A DNA stretch of 64,000 nucleotides from Miscanthus floridulus (GCF_019320115.1 NC_089591.1:57226078-57290077), one strand, 5' to 3'. Numbered from the stretch's first letter, positions 15,433 to 27,612 are shown. The notes: generated by a model not told the origin, from the sequence alone. Numbers and translations: made by a program.

Positions 15433-16867
15433 CTACCGCCGGTCCATTCTGAGGTACACCTTGCACACCACCAGCTCCTCGTCGTTGCTGTTCTCGTCAT
15501 ACGGGAAGTCCGGCCTGAAGCCGTATTCTTCCATCCACCACTCCGCCCGCGCCAATCTCCGCGACGCCTCGTCGTCCTCCCGATACTGGAACACGCGCCG
15601 GTATCCCACGTCCCGGCCTTCTCCGTCCCTGACGCCCCAGTAGCGCCCCGCCGGCACGTACTGCCCCGGCCCTGCTCTTCGCGGGCGCGCAATAATGCCA
15701 TCGTCGCCGCCGCCGTGCTCCGTTGTTCGCGGGCGCCGCACGGCGAAGAACCACTCGAACCTGTCGTTCGCCGCCGGGAGCACGCCCGTGAGCACCGCGG
15801 GGTGCGCCGCGCAGACGTAGGTGGCGTGGTGCATGCGGCACCGCAGCGGGTCCCCGACGCTGCGGCTGGCGAGGTACAGTTGCACGAGCACCTGCGGCTT
15901 CACGTCCGCGCCCGCGAGTTTCGCCGCGGGCGTCGTCGTGCTGCATGGGCGGATACAGAGGGTATTCCCCGTATTCTCAGGAATACCCAACTATTTTAGC
16001 ACACTTCTATGTATATACTTGTATATGTATATGTATATGTATAATACCATATTTTATAGTATTTTTACTCATTGAAGTTCAAAACAGTAAAAAACTGCCT
16101 CTCAAATTGGCTCATATTTTGTAGTATTTCACTCATTGCAGTTAAAAACAATTGATTTTTTTTATTGACGTGGAAGTAGGAATACCCAAATTCAGAATCT
16201 GGGCTCCGCCACTGTCGTGCTGTGCTGCTGCTGGACGAGTCTCTTGTGGAGCACCCCTCCGCGAGCCGGGTACACCTTGCATACGACCATGTCGAACGCC
16301 CCGCCGGCGCCGGAGTCGTCGCCGCCGCGGTCGCCGTACTCGTCCATGCGCCACTCGGTCTCCCTGGACGCGCTGGCCCCCGCCGCGTCCTCGTGGTAGC
16401 GGAAGGAGTGGCAGTACCACGCGCCGCCGCCGCGGGAGTTGGCCTCGCCCCGCCCTCCGCTTGCCGCCGAGGCCCCGCCCGCGGCAGACGAAGAAGAGCC
16501 ACTCGACCCGGTCGCCTTCGCCGCCGCCGCCGTTGGCGCTGGCGAGCGGGTGGACCTTGGCGAGGAACGCCGGGTGCGCGCCGTAGACGTCGGCGTCGTG
16601 GATCTGCGGCGGCAGCTCGCCGCACCGCAGGGCGCGGCGCGCCGGCAGGTACCGCCCGACGAGATCGTCCGGGGCGGGGTCGAACGGCGGCTGACCCTGG
16701 CCGCCCGCCGAAGGCCTGGTGGTGCCGCGCCGCGGCGGTGGCCTCGGCGTCCTGCCCCCGCCGCCGCCGCCGCCGAGGAGGACCCAGCCGTCGTCGGTCT
16801 CCTCCTCGCGGAGGCTGGCGGACGCGGTCGGATCAGTGGCTCCCGGCGCCGGTTTCTTCGGTGGCAT
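15433..16867 (-). pseudogene. Two-domain NAC-like gene, copy A, frameshifted and split by a hAT-type insertion
   Basis: NAC proteins are plant transcription factors. The start at 16867 gives MPPKKPAPG. The first NAC-like domain includes DDLVGRYL, DADVYGAHPAFL, EWLFFVCRGR and GLGGKRR; then, one frame over, GGGAWYCHSFRYHED, WRMDEYGD and VVCKVYPARGG. A second domain follows with VLVQLYLASR, THEW-like FEWFFAVRRP, WWMEEYGF and VVCKVYLRMDRR. The switch of frame near 16436-16460 needs a one-base change or an unseen short intron. The same switch is in copy B, so it is not a sequencing slip in one copy. A 271-bp element sits at 15943-16213 in the linker between the domains. The gene converges with glutaredoxin A, with the stops about 275 bp apart. 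The NAC assignment is by motif resemblance. Confidence 0.65.
15943..16213. mobile_element. 271-bp hAT-type non-autonomous element with 8-bp TSD, copy A only
   Basis: The flanking duplication GTCGTGCT is at 15935-15942 and 16214-16221. Copy B has the single empty target at 40449-40456. The ends are imperfect inverted repeats: GGGCGGATACAGA on the left and, from the right, TGGCGGAGCCCAGA, each followed inward by GGGTATTCC. An 8-bp duplication and this type of end fit hAT MITEs. Confidence 0.9.
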
Positions 16868-16921
16868 TGGGGGCTTAACGGTGGTATCCTTCTACGCCTT
16901 CCAACGGTCCAAAGGATGTGA

Positions 16922-17025
16922 TCGGTCGCCTCGGTTTTATTGAGCGCGCAAGTACGTACGAGGCTGGTATCCGAGGCAATGTTAGTTAGGGCACGTACAG
17001 CAGGGCGATTCAACCCGTCTCTGTC

Positions 17026-17061
<36 letters not shown>

Positions 17062-18855
17062 AGAAAACAGCCTCGGGACCGAGAAGACAGGCGAGTCCGC
17101 CTCGCGAGACGACGACGCCGGCTCGTGCTCCCTGACTAAGTCGCCAGACGAGGACGCGCTGTACAACATCGTCGCTTCCGAGCGACGACGCGCGGATCAG
17201 GCCGTGCTCATGGGAGAATCCCCCACCCGCGCGGGTGGCCGTTGTGCTTGGCGCGAGGTGAGGCTGCGCCCATGCTCGACGGCCTCGTTGCCACGGTGGC
17301 CGTGCGGGAGCGGTGTCAAGTGGCTCTGGTGGAGGCGGAGACGATGGACAGGGGCAAGAAGTGGCGGATCGAGGGGCGCGCGTGGAAATCGGAGTCGGAG
17401 GGGGAGACGGTTGTGGTGCTCGTCTTCGTCCACACAGTCCTCTGACGGGAGGCTGCCCTCGCCGGCGCCGTCAGGTGGTGGCGGCCCAGGGTCTCCAGCT
17501 GCGCTTCACCAGCCCCACGTCCACTAGTTCAAATGCTCCTGTTCCTGTATAGATTAAGGCTAGCATGCAATCCAGAGGTAGCTACTAATCCACAATCTAG
17601 AGGCAAGCCCGCTATTCAGGGTATTGGCCGCCACCAGGTCATGGCGAGCTGCTCGTCCCCTCTGTTTATGCATCTATGCTTGTTATTTTTCTTGCTTTGA
17701 ATTTGTGCATGGAGGAGCAGATTAGGCAATGTGTCAATATAAGGAACCGAGAGGCAATGGATTGTTCAAAGAATCTCTGTTTGAAGAATTTGTCCTCAGT
17801 TTCATAGTCTTATTTATTCTTGATACATTTTCTATGAAATAACCACACTAATGGTATACAAAAAATTATTTATAGTTGATCCTAGCTACATACAAAGCAT
17901 TAAATAGCTTAGAGAGAGAACCCTGTCTATGGGTTGTATGACCTGTCTTTATACTTATCTGTGTGATAGATTCAAGGTGCTTAGAGACGGATCCCCGTCT
18001 GTGAGTTGTACATGCCCTTATTCGATTGGACTTCAGGGCAGCGGAGCCATGATTCGGAGTAGGCAAGCCAACAGAGACCGAGTAGACAGGCAATTATCAT
18101 GCAGACCTTTCGTTGTCACTTTGAATTGGGCCAGATTCTATCTAGTATTGGGCTTTATTAAAGGCGGAAAAGTGCGGGTTTCCTCAGTCAAGGAACTGAG
18201 ACCTTTGGGCTCTCTGAGGTGGGCTTCCGCAGCACAACCGGACAAAGTATATAAACCGAGCCCTAATGCTTACTTTGCTGCTGCCATCTCCTCTGAAATC
18301 AGAGTCTCAGATGCATTATATTCGTACTGCTGAAACAAAATGCAGATGTACTAGTTTCAAAAAAATAAAATGCAGATGTACTAGTTTCAAAAAAAAAATG
18401 CAGATGTACTGACTGATTAGTGATGACTGGACTGAAATTTGTTCATACAAGTAAATACACTTCAGTACTTTACACTCGGTGTAAGCATGCATGCATATGC
18501 ATATGCATATGATGCGTGGTTGCAAATAATCAATATCGAATTGGGTAATTGTATGCCACCCTCATATCCCCTTAGTTTTTTCAGGTACGGATTGCTAGCT
18601 ATCGGAAAAAACTTGTTTGTTTTCCATGCATAAAGAAGTTCCCCGGCCGGAGCTTTAACGTGTCACCGCTGAGGCGGCGGTAGCGCTGCTGCTGATGCTC
18701 CTGCAAAGTGGACGTACGGTAGCAGTTGTTCCGTTCCGTCCTTATCCACAACCACACCACGGCTACACGACGACGATCAGCTGTCTCTCCCCTCAGGTAG
18801 AAAGGCATATGCTGCTGCAGGCGGCAGGTTAGCGAATCGATCGATCTCGATCTCT
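16922..18855. other. Intergenic, no gene recognised, copy A
   Basis: Between the NAC-like and MYB loci. A run of 30 T lies at 17030-17059 (11 T in copy B). A GC-rich block at 17070-17550 has open frames on both strands but no family I recognise. The rest is AT-rich, with repeated 'tgcagatgtact' words at 18330-18410 and a 'catatg' run at 18487-18512. MYB A would end its 3' UTR in this stretch. Confidence 0.4.
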
Positions 18856-20809
18856 CTACCACAGCGTGCACACCTCCCCGGCGCCGTCGAGGTTCCACAG
18901 GCTGCCCCACGTGGCGCCGTCCTCCTCGCTGGACCCGTACTCGTCGCTGGCCGTGGAGCCGCAGCAGCTGCCGGCGGTGCCGCCGCCCTGCCCGCCGCCG
19001 GCGCCGTGGAGGAGGAGGAGGTCGTCGCAGGACATGGGGCACATGATGAAGCAGTCCATGGCGTCGACGTGCATGATCAGGTCCCCGGCCGCATCGGTGG
19101 CTACCGCCGTCGTCGGCGCCGCGCACGCGTCACCGGCGGTTGCGCTGCCACGGTCGTCGTCGTCGGCCGTGGCGCCGGTGCAGCACGTGCCGCGGCGCTG
19201 GTCCCCGTCCTCGTCAAGCTGACCAATTAGAGACTGCTGCTGCTGGCGCTGCTTGAGAAACCGGGCTCTCGCGCGCTCGATGCTCTTGGACGGCTTGCCC
19301 TTCTTGAAGTGCGTCCTCCAGTAGTTCTTGATCTCGTTGTCCGTCCTGCCAGGGAGGCTGCGAGCGATCGTCGACCACCTGCTTACAGTATAATACAGAT
19401 GCCAAAGAGTTTTAGTGCATCAGGTACAGCTTTGTTTATTTCATGTTCAGTACAGAATAACACAATAAAAAGTTCACATGATGGGTGCGCTAATTAATTA
19501 ATCTACAGTACCTGTTTCCCCACAAAGCATGGAGCTGGACTATGATGCTCTCCTCTTGGGGTGTGATCTTACCCCGTTTCAGATCTGGTCTCAGGTAGTT
19601 GACCCACCGCAGCCTGCAGCTCTTGCCACTTCTCTTGAGCCCTGAGTCAAGCATAAAAGGCCAAAATGAGAATGGAGGGATCTTATTAGATGAATAGCTC
19701 AATCTATATATCACGCATGTGCGCCAACAAGTGATGGTAAATCACTAACTTTATTAAGTGGTAAGTAAGGGATGGCTGTCATGATATAACCAACTAACTA
19801 AAAGGAACAAAAAGGTTTTGATAAAAAAGACTGGCAACTCTAGCTCTATTTTTTCTTGAAAATTGATTGATAGGTACACCTGTACTCATCAGCATATGGA
19901 GATGTATAGGCATCCAATGATAGTATTAACGAGGAGCTTGGGCTGTGAACCGGTTAAACTAAGTCGCATATCAGTGCTGGAGATATACTCACTCTCACAT
20001 CATGATTCACTCTGGACCTGTTTGTGCGAGTGCATGGCCTTCCGCGGCTTCTGCTCAGCTAGTGAACTCCATAGTACAAGCACGCATCAATAGAAGGGAA
20101 CTGTGGGAGAAGTTTGCTTTTGAGAAGTTCATTTAAAAAACCGTCTGTTTGTGATTTGTAAAAGTGATGGTTTTTGAAACGGTCTCAGTCTTATCATCAA
20201 AAGTAGGCTTCTCCATTTGCCTCAGGTTGCATGCTTGCATTAGAATTTGAGGAACGAATGGGATCTAGCTAGTACACCCACGAGACGATACTAGCTAATC
20301 CTGAAGATGGATATCCTGTTTTACTCTCTGTATCCACCAGTCTACAGTCATGTCTATGGCACTCGCGGCAACGGTGGCAGCAGCAAGTTGGCAAGCAAAG
20401 GGAAGGGAGTCGATCGTGCATGGTAGAATCCTGGGACACATGAAGATCCTCTGCAAGTTGCTCCACCTGAAGATATCTTGGAAAATCACAAGCCTCAAGT
20501 AGGTGCATACCGCACACCACCGTCAGGTTTTTTTTACGGCCGTGCAACTTGCAGAGACTGAATAATTTACAAGTTGTGCAGCAAACCTGCTGTTTGGTGA
20601 AAAGAGCTCGGTCGTAATTGGCGAGGTATTATTAAGAGCAGGCAGTATTGGACAGATACAGTACCTGCAAGCTTGGAGACGTTGTTCCACCTCCCTTCGC
20701 CGTGCTGCGTGACATGGTCGACGAGCAGCTTGTCCTCCTGGCTGGTCCAGGGGCCCTTCCTCCACCCGTCCACCTCCTCCTGCCGTCCCCAGCCGAGCGG
20801 GCACTCCAT
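18856..20809 (-). CDS. R2R3-MYB transcription factor, copy A
   Basis: This nuclear DNA-binding regulator has exons 20665-20809, 19512-19641 and 18856-19378 with GT-AG borders. The 130-bp second exon is the classic R2R3-MYB size. The product is 265 residues. R2 carries the Trp series W21, W41, W61 ([30 protein letters not shown]); R3 has W93 and W112 ([20 protein letters not shown]). The C-terminus has a Gln run, an acidic and Cys-containing middle part and ends VCTLW. The subgroup is not certain. It reads away from the CACTA element; a TATA-like run lies at 21042-21048. Against copy B it differs at residue 98 (Arg here, His in B), at residue 43 (Asn/Ser) and in a shorter Gln segment. No disabling lesion is seen. 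Confidence 0.92.
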
Positions 20810-21040
20810 TGCCTTGCCTCCAACGGCCGGCTGCTGGTTTCCTGGAGATTTTTGTGCTGCTGCCCTTTAATTTGGCAGCTAGTAGCTAGCTCGTATCTAC
20901 ACTAGAGCTGGCCGGCCGGCGCGGGGGAGCACAGCACAGGAGAGCAAGCAGCTAGCCTTTCTTTGCCGTGATATGATGCTGCCTGTCCCGCAATGAGTGA
21001 GGCGAGGTCGGGCACGGAGGAGCGAGTGAGCCGCTACCGC

Positions 21041-21049
21041 GTATATATC
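21041..21049 (-). promoter_or_regulatory. TATA-like element upstream of MYB A
   Basis: GATATATAC on the minus strand lies about 230 bases before the ATG at 20809. Copy B has a slightly longer run at 45260-45268. Position and context fit a core promoter with a 5' UTR of about 200 bases (inference). Confidence 0.4.
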
Positions 21050-21953
21050 GGCACCGGTGCGGCCCGGCGGGTTCTCGAGCTATTCCCTCTGTCGCTCGCC
21101 TCGCCCATCGGCCATCGCGAAAGGCCGCGTCGCTGTCGGTGGAATTCCATACTCCACTAGCTACCTCTACTGTCGAGTTGGATTTCCCGAAATGCCCCTG
21201 CCTTCACGCACGGTAATGTAAATCTTCGATCGCTGTGGTGCGCCGAAGTTACCGCGTGTTTGTCGCCGCGAAAGCGCCATGGAGCCGGCCGGACGCCGAA
21301 ACAAGTTTTTGCCCGGTGGTGCAACAACGTAACATGAGCTTCAATTTTGCCCGTAAATCTCTCACATACATGCTGCAACGATAGTATAACGACTTTATTT
21401 TTAAGAACAACGCGACGATCGAGTATTTTGCTTCTAGTTTTGTAAGTAGTGAAGAATATTAAGAAAAAATGTTTATTCCATTTAGACATGAAATAAAAAA
21501 AACTGCTAACTTTGCTACTTAAGCGATGAACACGACATCACGCGTGCCCCGTACCTAGCTGCTGATGATCTCTCGGCCGGTTCATCAGCATGTTGTGAGC
21601 TGGCACGCGGTAACAAATTAATGGTTAATTATATAGCTAGCTAGATGCATGTATGTGTGATCATGGCCCCTTACTTTGGAACAAAGAAAAAGGAAATGTT
21701 ACTCTGATCAGATCACCTGATCGATCTCTGTCACCATCAGGTAAATAAAGGACAGTGTACACATGAGCCTAGAGTAGCTTTGTCCAGATATGTGCGAGAT
21801 AGTATACCTTTCCCCTTCGTTTGTAGGAGTACTCCGTATACTTAGGGCACGTACAACGCTTGTGTTTGCAGCCGTCTGTACGCAGCTACCGAGGCAAAAA
21901 CATCAGAGTTAACGCGGAGAGAGAGTGCTGCCGCCGCCTCAAGAGACGACGGC
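21050..21953. other. MYB A upstream region, no gene
   Basis: This non-coding stretch is collinear with B apart from the 647-bp insert there; the empty site CTACT is at 21515-21519. From about 21846 a 'agggcacgtacaac' segment resembles the start of a grass MITE. The CACTA terminus interrupts this segment at 21954. Confidence 0.4.
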
Positions 21954-23885
21954 CACTACGTAAAAAATGATTTTTAGTAATGATTTTTTTTAGGAGCGGC
22001 TGGTGATGGAGCCGTCCCTACAGTGACGTGCTCGGATGCCCAAACACCAGCTGCCTTTACAAATAGAATAGCATGGGCGACTGGTGATACGAGCCGCCTC
22101 TATAAATAGGGTTTGATCTGTAGAGGCGGCTCAATCACCAGCTACCTCTGGAGTTGTTATTTGTAGGGGCAGCCGTTGATTGAGCCGCCCCTACAAATGC
22201 CCCGTATATATAGCTCCGATTTGTAGGGTCGGCTCAATCACCAGCCGTCTCTACAAATGACCCACATATAATACCGATGTAGCACCTTCTTTCTCCTCGG
22301 GTCACTCACTCCAACCCGTGAAAGAAAGGTGGGGAGGCCTTGGACACCTCACAAAAATTGCTCTACTAAGGGGGAAAGGTTTTGGTCTCAAATCCTTTGG
22401 TGGAGAGGTTGCAGAAGGTAAGAAAATGTTATTCCATATTTTTTTTGAAGTTTTAATGGTTGGTTAGTGAGTAATTAGAGTTTTATTTTTCTCTCTCTTC
22501 TATGGTGCTTGAGCTACTTATGAAGCAAATTAGACCCAGGTTTTAAATGTACTAGGATAAATTAGGGAGGGGAACAAGATCATACCTTTATTTGGTCCAT
22601 GTTTCTTGATTTTAGTGAATAATTAGTTAGTTTTATGGATGTTTCATGTGCATGTGGATCTAGATCTAGGGTTTGATTTTCTTATTAATTTTGTTTTTAT
22701 AAATTTATGTTTGATGAAATTGGACTAGGGTTTGTATGAAAGATATTGGGTAAAGTATAATTATTGCTAATTATTGTCTTTGAAATTGTTTATTATAATC
22801 AATAAATATGTATTTTAATTATTTATGGATAAATGGGTCATTAATTAATTTTCCTCTACCATGGTGTGTTTGTATGCTTCATGTAATTATATTAGATTTA
22901 TATTTATATATATCTGAAGTATATACAATTATTCTCAAGTAATTATTAATTTGATTCATTTATATATATATCTGAATAAGTAGGCCTTTAATGTTTGTTT
23001 TGTTGTTGTTGTAAAAGATGGAGTACAGGAATTCTTGGATGTATGGTTCGTTAAGGTTCAAGGCAGGTTTCCATGAAGAGGTGGATAAATTTATTGAAGC
23101 CGCAAAGAAGCATGCAACGATATTGGAAGAGAATAAGGATACAATTATTTGCCCCTGTAAAGATCGCAAGAACCGTATGCCATGGACAGATGTGACTATC
23201 ATCAGATCACATTTGATTATGCAAGGATTTGTTTAGGACTACACAGTGTGGATTCATCATGGTGAAACGGTTATTGTTAACGACGAGGATGAGGAGGAAT
23301 ACGACGACGAAACCATAGAATCCTTGTCCCAATATTCAACAGAGCTTGATGCACGAATGGATTTCGAGTTTGGCAATGAACAAGGTGGTGATGCTAGTGG
23401 TTGGGACGGTAACGACGGAGGTGGTGCTAATAATGATGGTAGAGCACGTGTCGGGGATGAAGACGATTTGGAGGATATGATTCGAGCCCTTGGACCAGAG
23501 ATTTTACTAAATAGCCTGAAAGATCTAGAAAATTTGGAAAGGGTGACAAAAGCATTGAAGGAGACTGTGTATGGTGTTGAAAAGGGTTGTCCGACACATT
23601 GGACATTGCTACGTTTTGTGCTTGAGCTGCTCATCCTGAAGGCTAAGTACGGCTGATCACACTGTAGTTTCAATGATCTATTGCATCTCCTGCCATGGGT
23701 GCTGCCATAACCAAACTCAGTTCCCACCAACACATACCAAGCGAAGAAGGTCATAAGTCCATTGACAATGGGGGTTGAAAAAATACATGCATGCCCCAAC
23801 CACTGTATACTTTTTCGTGGCGAAACGTTCAAGTCACTGGATAAATGTCCCCGGTGTGGAGCCAGCCGATACAAGAACAATGACC
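21954..23885 (+). mobile_element. CACTA (En/Spm) element, 5' portion
   Basis: It begins CACTACGTAAAAAATG at 21954, exactly where homology to copy B stops (B reads GGC then CGTGGC at 46816-46822). Subterminal repeats built on GGCGGCTCAATCACCAGCCG and variants, several followed by CTACAAAT, fill about 21990-22270 in both orientations. A TNP2-type transposase start follows from 23018. The transposase breaks off near 23880, so the 3' part of the element is missing or displaced. Confidence 0.8.
23018..23880 (+). pseudogene. CACTA TNP2-type transposase, N-terminal fragment
   Basis: The ATG at 23018 opens MEYRNSWMYG. A transposase-associated zinc motif follows (CPCKDRKNR, HLIMQGF) and then an acidic linker (DEDEEEYDDE). 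The start of the TNP2 domain has FNDLLHLLP, TYQAKKVISPL, KIHACPNHCILFRGE and CPRCGASRYK. In-frame stops lie at 23234-23236 and 23654-23656, with another soon after. The catalytic part of TNP2 is absent. Confidence 0.8.
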
Positions 23886-24029
23886 TTGGAATTAGTATAA
23901 GTTCTAAGCTTATACATAACAGTTCTAAGCCTTACAAATAGTATAAATTTTAACTTACCACATAATATACAAACACATGATAGTAAATTCAAAGCTAGTC
24001 ACAATATATAGTTGGAGCCTTGGAATTAG

Positions 24030-25037
24030 TTAACCACGGCTAATTGTCTCATGTGGTGCAAGCAAAAGAAGCATTGAATTCCCTATTTCACTGTCCTGGG
24101 AACCTTGCAAGCAAAAGAACCATTGAAGCCCCTATTTCACTGTCCTGGGAACCTCTCAGAGACAAACATAGCCACCCACATCAACTTGTGGTCAAAAGGA
24201 AGGTTGTAGAATGCGCGTCCCATGTCTTTGTTGGCCACCAAATACTGGTAGTACAGATTTAACTGGGCGGCATTGAAACCTAGAAGGTTAATCAACATGT
24301 TGAATAGATCATCTGGTAAATCATTGGTGGGCTGTGGTGGGGTGTAGCACAGGCCTTCTCTATAGCTTCAACAAGTCTGTCACCAACACGACTGATTACA
24401 GCAATCAGTCCATCCTCTTCATCCCCACCAATCCTAGCTTTCTTTGGCTTGCTTGCTGATGAGGTAGCCCCTTATATTAGGAGAGGGAGTGGCCTCACTC
24501 TCACCATTTGCATTCAACTCACTCACAATATTTGCATCCAGGTCTTCATTTCCAGTGTTAGCTTCTTCAGTACCTAATGCAGAATTTAAGTCCTTGGTAA
24601 ACTTTTCTGTTGCCATACTATTTCCAAAGATTGTCCGCATCTCACCATAGTTTGGGCGGCGCCTGTTCAAGAATTCAGCATCAACCTTGTGATCCTACAA
24701 TGGATAAATGGAAGTTTAGTTAGAAGCAAACAAATAGAACTTAACATACTGGTTAAGTTTTTTGCAATTATACCTTAACATAGTCATTGTAGTGCTCCTC
24801 ATCAAGAGTGATAATGAAGTTGTCCTCATCCCAACCAGTAGCACTCACTTTCCTAAGCTTGGTCATCTTTGCAAACTTCCTTTGTTGTGTCTTCAAATGA
24901 TTTTTAACTTGCTCTCCAGTCTTCATGGTCCTAAACTTTTCATTGACAGCTTTAGCACAAGTGTTCAAATGGACTTTCTTAAAGCCAGAACATGTCTTTG
25001 TGCCACTAGCCACCAGATTGGCTAGGTGAGTCAGCAT
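24030..25037 (-). pseudogene. Harbinger accessory Myb/SANT-like protein, frameshifted
   Basis: This partner protein helps the PIF/Harbinger transposase bind DNA or enter the nucleus (family knowledge). The N-terminus at 25037 reads MLTHLANLVASGTK, with FKKVHLNTCAKAVNEKF and GWDEDNFIITLDEEHYNDY. The middle is rich in N and E. The frame changes near 24475 (into TSSASKPKKARIGGDEEDG) and again near 24345 (into NDLPDDLFNMLINLL). The C-terminus has FYNLPFDHKLMWV. The frame appears intact up to the first indel. Confidence 0.7.
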
Positions 25038-25339
25038 AAAAGCGGTCTCTGGTGCTGTCCATACAACATATCCATTTGTTCCCCTAACTTACTCGTTCAG
25101 GTCTATCATAACCTATCATATACAAAACCAGGAAACACAAATGCATGGATCAAAAACGAATATGCCCATCAATTTCAGCAAGACATATGTCCCTAAATTT
25201 CAGCAAGGCATATGCCATACAAATTCCAGCGAGCTGTACATACATTTCAGCAAGCCATATGTCCATACAAATTAAATTCAGCACAGCTGATCCACAATTG
25301 TTTGTCTAAATACATAAAAATACATAGAGATACTATATA

Positions 25340-26697
25340 TTAATTTGCATAATGGTTTTGACGGTCTACCCACATCTGATCCGCAATTGTTTGTCTAAAT
25401 TGAACGGTTGCAGCATGCTCACTTGCTTGTCCAGTATACGATGTAGCATGGGTTTGCATTGGCCAATTCGAATCTTGAATGATGAACTCATCAATCCCAT
25501 CTGCTATGACAAAATCATGGACTATGCAGAAAGCTACAACAATATCTACTTGAGTTTGGAAAGGGAAGAATGGAGTTGCATCATCAAGAATTTTGAATCT
25601 CCTCTTAAGTGAATCAAATGCACGCTCTACAGTCACATGAAGAGACGAGTGCCTAAGGTTGAATAAGTCCTTCTCATTTTGGACCAAATTATTCCCCCAC
25701 TCATTCAAATGGTACCTAACTCCACGGAAAGGAGGCAAGAATCCCGGTTTGGCTCCATAACCGGCATCAACAAGATAAAATTTGCCTAGCATATTGTAGA
25801 AAAGGAGATCACATTTCAAGTTATCAAAAATTGGCATAACGAAATTAAATTAGTGATTTTTTTGTTACCTTGTGGAACACGAAGGCCATTAGGGCGTTCT
25901 AAAGCATCTCGCAAAACTAAAGCATCATGTGTTGTGCCTTCCCAACCAGCCAAGATATAAGTAAAATGTAGATCAAAATCTATGGCTGCCATTACATTTT
26001 GAGTTGCAAAGGACTTTCTACCACGAAATGAATGCTCCAAATCTTTAGGAACATATGCTCTTACATGTGTACCATCAATAGCTCCAATACAATCCTAGTT
26101 TATGTTCATCAAAGTAAAAATTAATTAGGGGCCAACACAAGGTTACATAATTTAAATGTGAAACAAAGGTAGGGATAAACCTCACACCTTAAAATAAGGA
26201 TCCCACCGATAGTTTTCGGCAATTTTGGACAGAGTTTGCAATGATGGGGGCCTAATAAATTCTGTTCGTAGCTCTCCAATGGCATGAAGGACATTGTTGA
26301 AATAGCGGCTTACTGTTTCTCCTGACCTTTGATAATTAGTGCCAACTAACCTATTTCTAAGGTTGTGCCCTGCTGTATTTAGAAATATAGCCACCTATTG
26401 CTCAACACACATATGAGTGGTATCTTGAAGCAACCCTCGATCTCTAAAAAGGTTACAAAATCGATAGAAACATGCTCTATTAAGTCTAAGTATGTTTACA
26501 CAAGTTGTATCATCCTTCCAAATGCAAGTGTCTAGGTATTCTTGTCTAATTCTATCCCTTTCCTCAATTGGTGCATAAGTAATACCAACTCTACTGGCAC
26601 GTCTTTTTCTTTTTCTAGACTGAATAACCGTGGCCACCATGAACAAGAACATATATGCAGCAGCTGAACAAATTAGAACCTTGGTTCTCTGATCCAT
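25340..26697 (-). pseudogene. PIF/Harbinger DDE transposase
   Basis: Exons on the minus strand: 26697-26188, 26094-25869 and 25785-25340, joined by GT-AG introns with matching phases. The N-terminus (MDQRTKVLIC) leads into a helix-rich region with NLRNRLVGTNYQRSGETVSRYF. DDE_Tnp_4 motifs follow: IGAIDGTHV (first Asp), WEGTTHDALVLRDAL, YLVDAGYGAKPGFLPPFRG (second Asp) and a C-terminal VERAFDSLKRRFKIL (Glu). One in-frame TAG at 26395-26397 interrupts exon 1. Otherwise the gene is remarkably whole, so the element may have been active recently (inference). Confidence 0.85.
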
Positions 26698-27612
26698 CTA
26701 CAATGCAACAATCAAAGAAAGAAAAACAATATTGTCATGTCATGCTCAAACACAGATCAGAAACATGAGGCAACCTACTAGCGCTACAGCGTAGGGATTT
26801 TTTTCCCATTGGACTTTGTTGATTTTTTACCATATGCAGAAGCAAACATGTCTCAAGCATAAATCACATCATACTTGTTGAGCTACTGGAGGCACATTTA
26901 ACAAAAAAATTAAATCCATTGTGTTAGGGTTTGTATACCTTGGGCAAATCACAAATCTGCTAATGGAGAAGGAGGACGAAGCTGCTGGCCGCCGCCGCCG
27001 CTGACCACAGGCAGCGCCGCCGCTGCCGACCATAGCCCATGCCGCCGCTACGAGGGCCCGTGCCGTGCCACCGCCATGGGGGCCGATGCCACGCCGCCGC
27101 CAAACACTATGGCCCCATGTCCCGTGCATGGTGATGGATGCGTCCTTTTATCCGAGAAAGAACCGAGTGAGGCTATCGGTGAGAGGTGAGAACAAATGAG
27201 AAGAAAGCAGAGACCGCCCCCGTCCGTGTAAAAAAATGGGATGGGGAGTCAAGGAATCTGAGGGGAATATGCTAGGTGGGATGTCTCTGTCTTTGGGATG
27301 ACTCCCATCCAAACAGCCCAAATCCTAGGTCCATCCCATCCCGCCCCTACAAATCCCTCCAACCAAACACACGGTCAATCTCAACCCCTTCACAATTGGG
27401 CATACAGGGGATCAACCCCATGTCGTTATCTCTTCAGGCTATGAACTACGTAGCTAAGGCCCCCTATCCTGGGCACCAACGCCCTTGACAACCTGGAATT
27501 GGGTTTTCGATGATCCTCATCCACTCCTGTGCCACCGCCTCCTGCAACCACCTCCGCACCAGCCATCACGCCACCATATTCACCCTCCTCCTCTCCCTCT
27601 GTCTCCTTGCCC

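Larger units (their letters stand above)
23886..27374 (-). mobile_element. PIF/Harbinger-like element, two-ORF type, ends not resolved
   Basis: It carries the two proteins typical of the superfamily on the same strand: a DDE transposase (25340-26697) and a Myb/SANT-like protein (about 24030-25037). The right edge near 27374 ends in 'ccaaccaaacacacgg', the style of a Tourist/Harbinger terminus. I could not find the matching left end or a 3-bp duplication. A GC-rich 5' leader lies at about 26940-27130. A 47-bp direct repeat lies at 24058-24153. Confidence 0.6.

Noticed and set aside
16940..17552. GC-rich open frames downstream of the NAC-like gene (also 41236-41798)
   Set aside because: Frames overlap on both strands and change between the two copies through small indels; no recognised motif.
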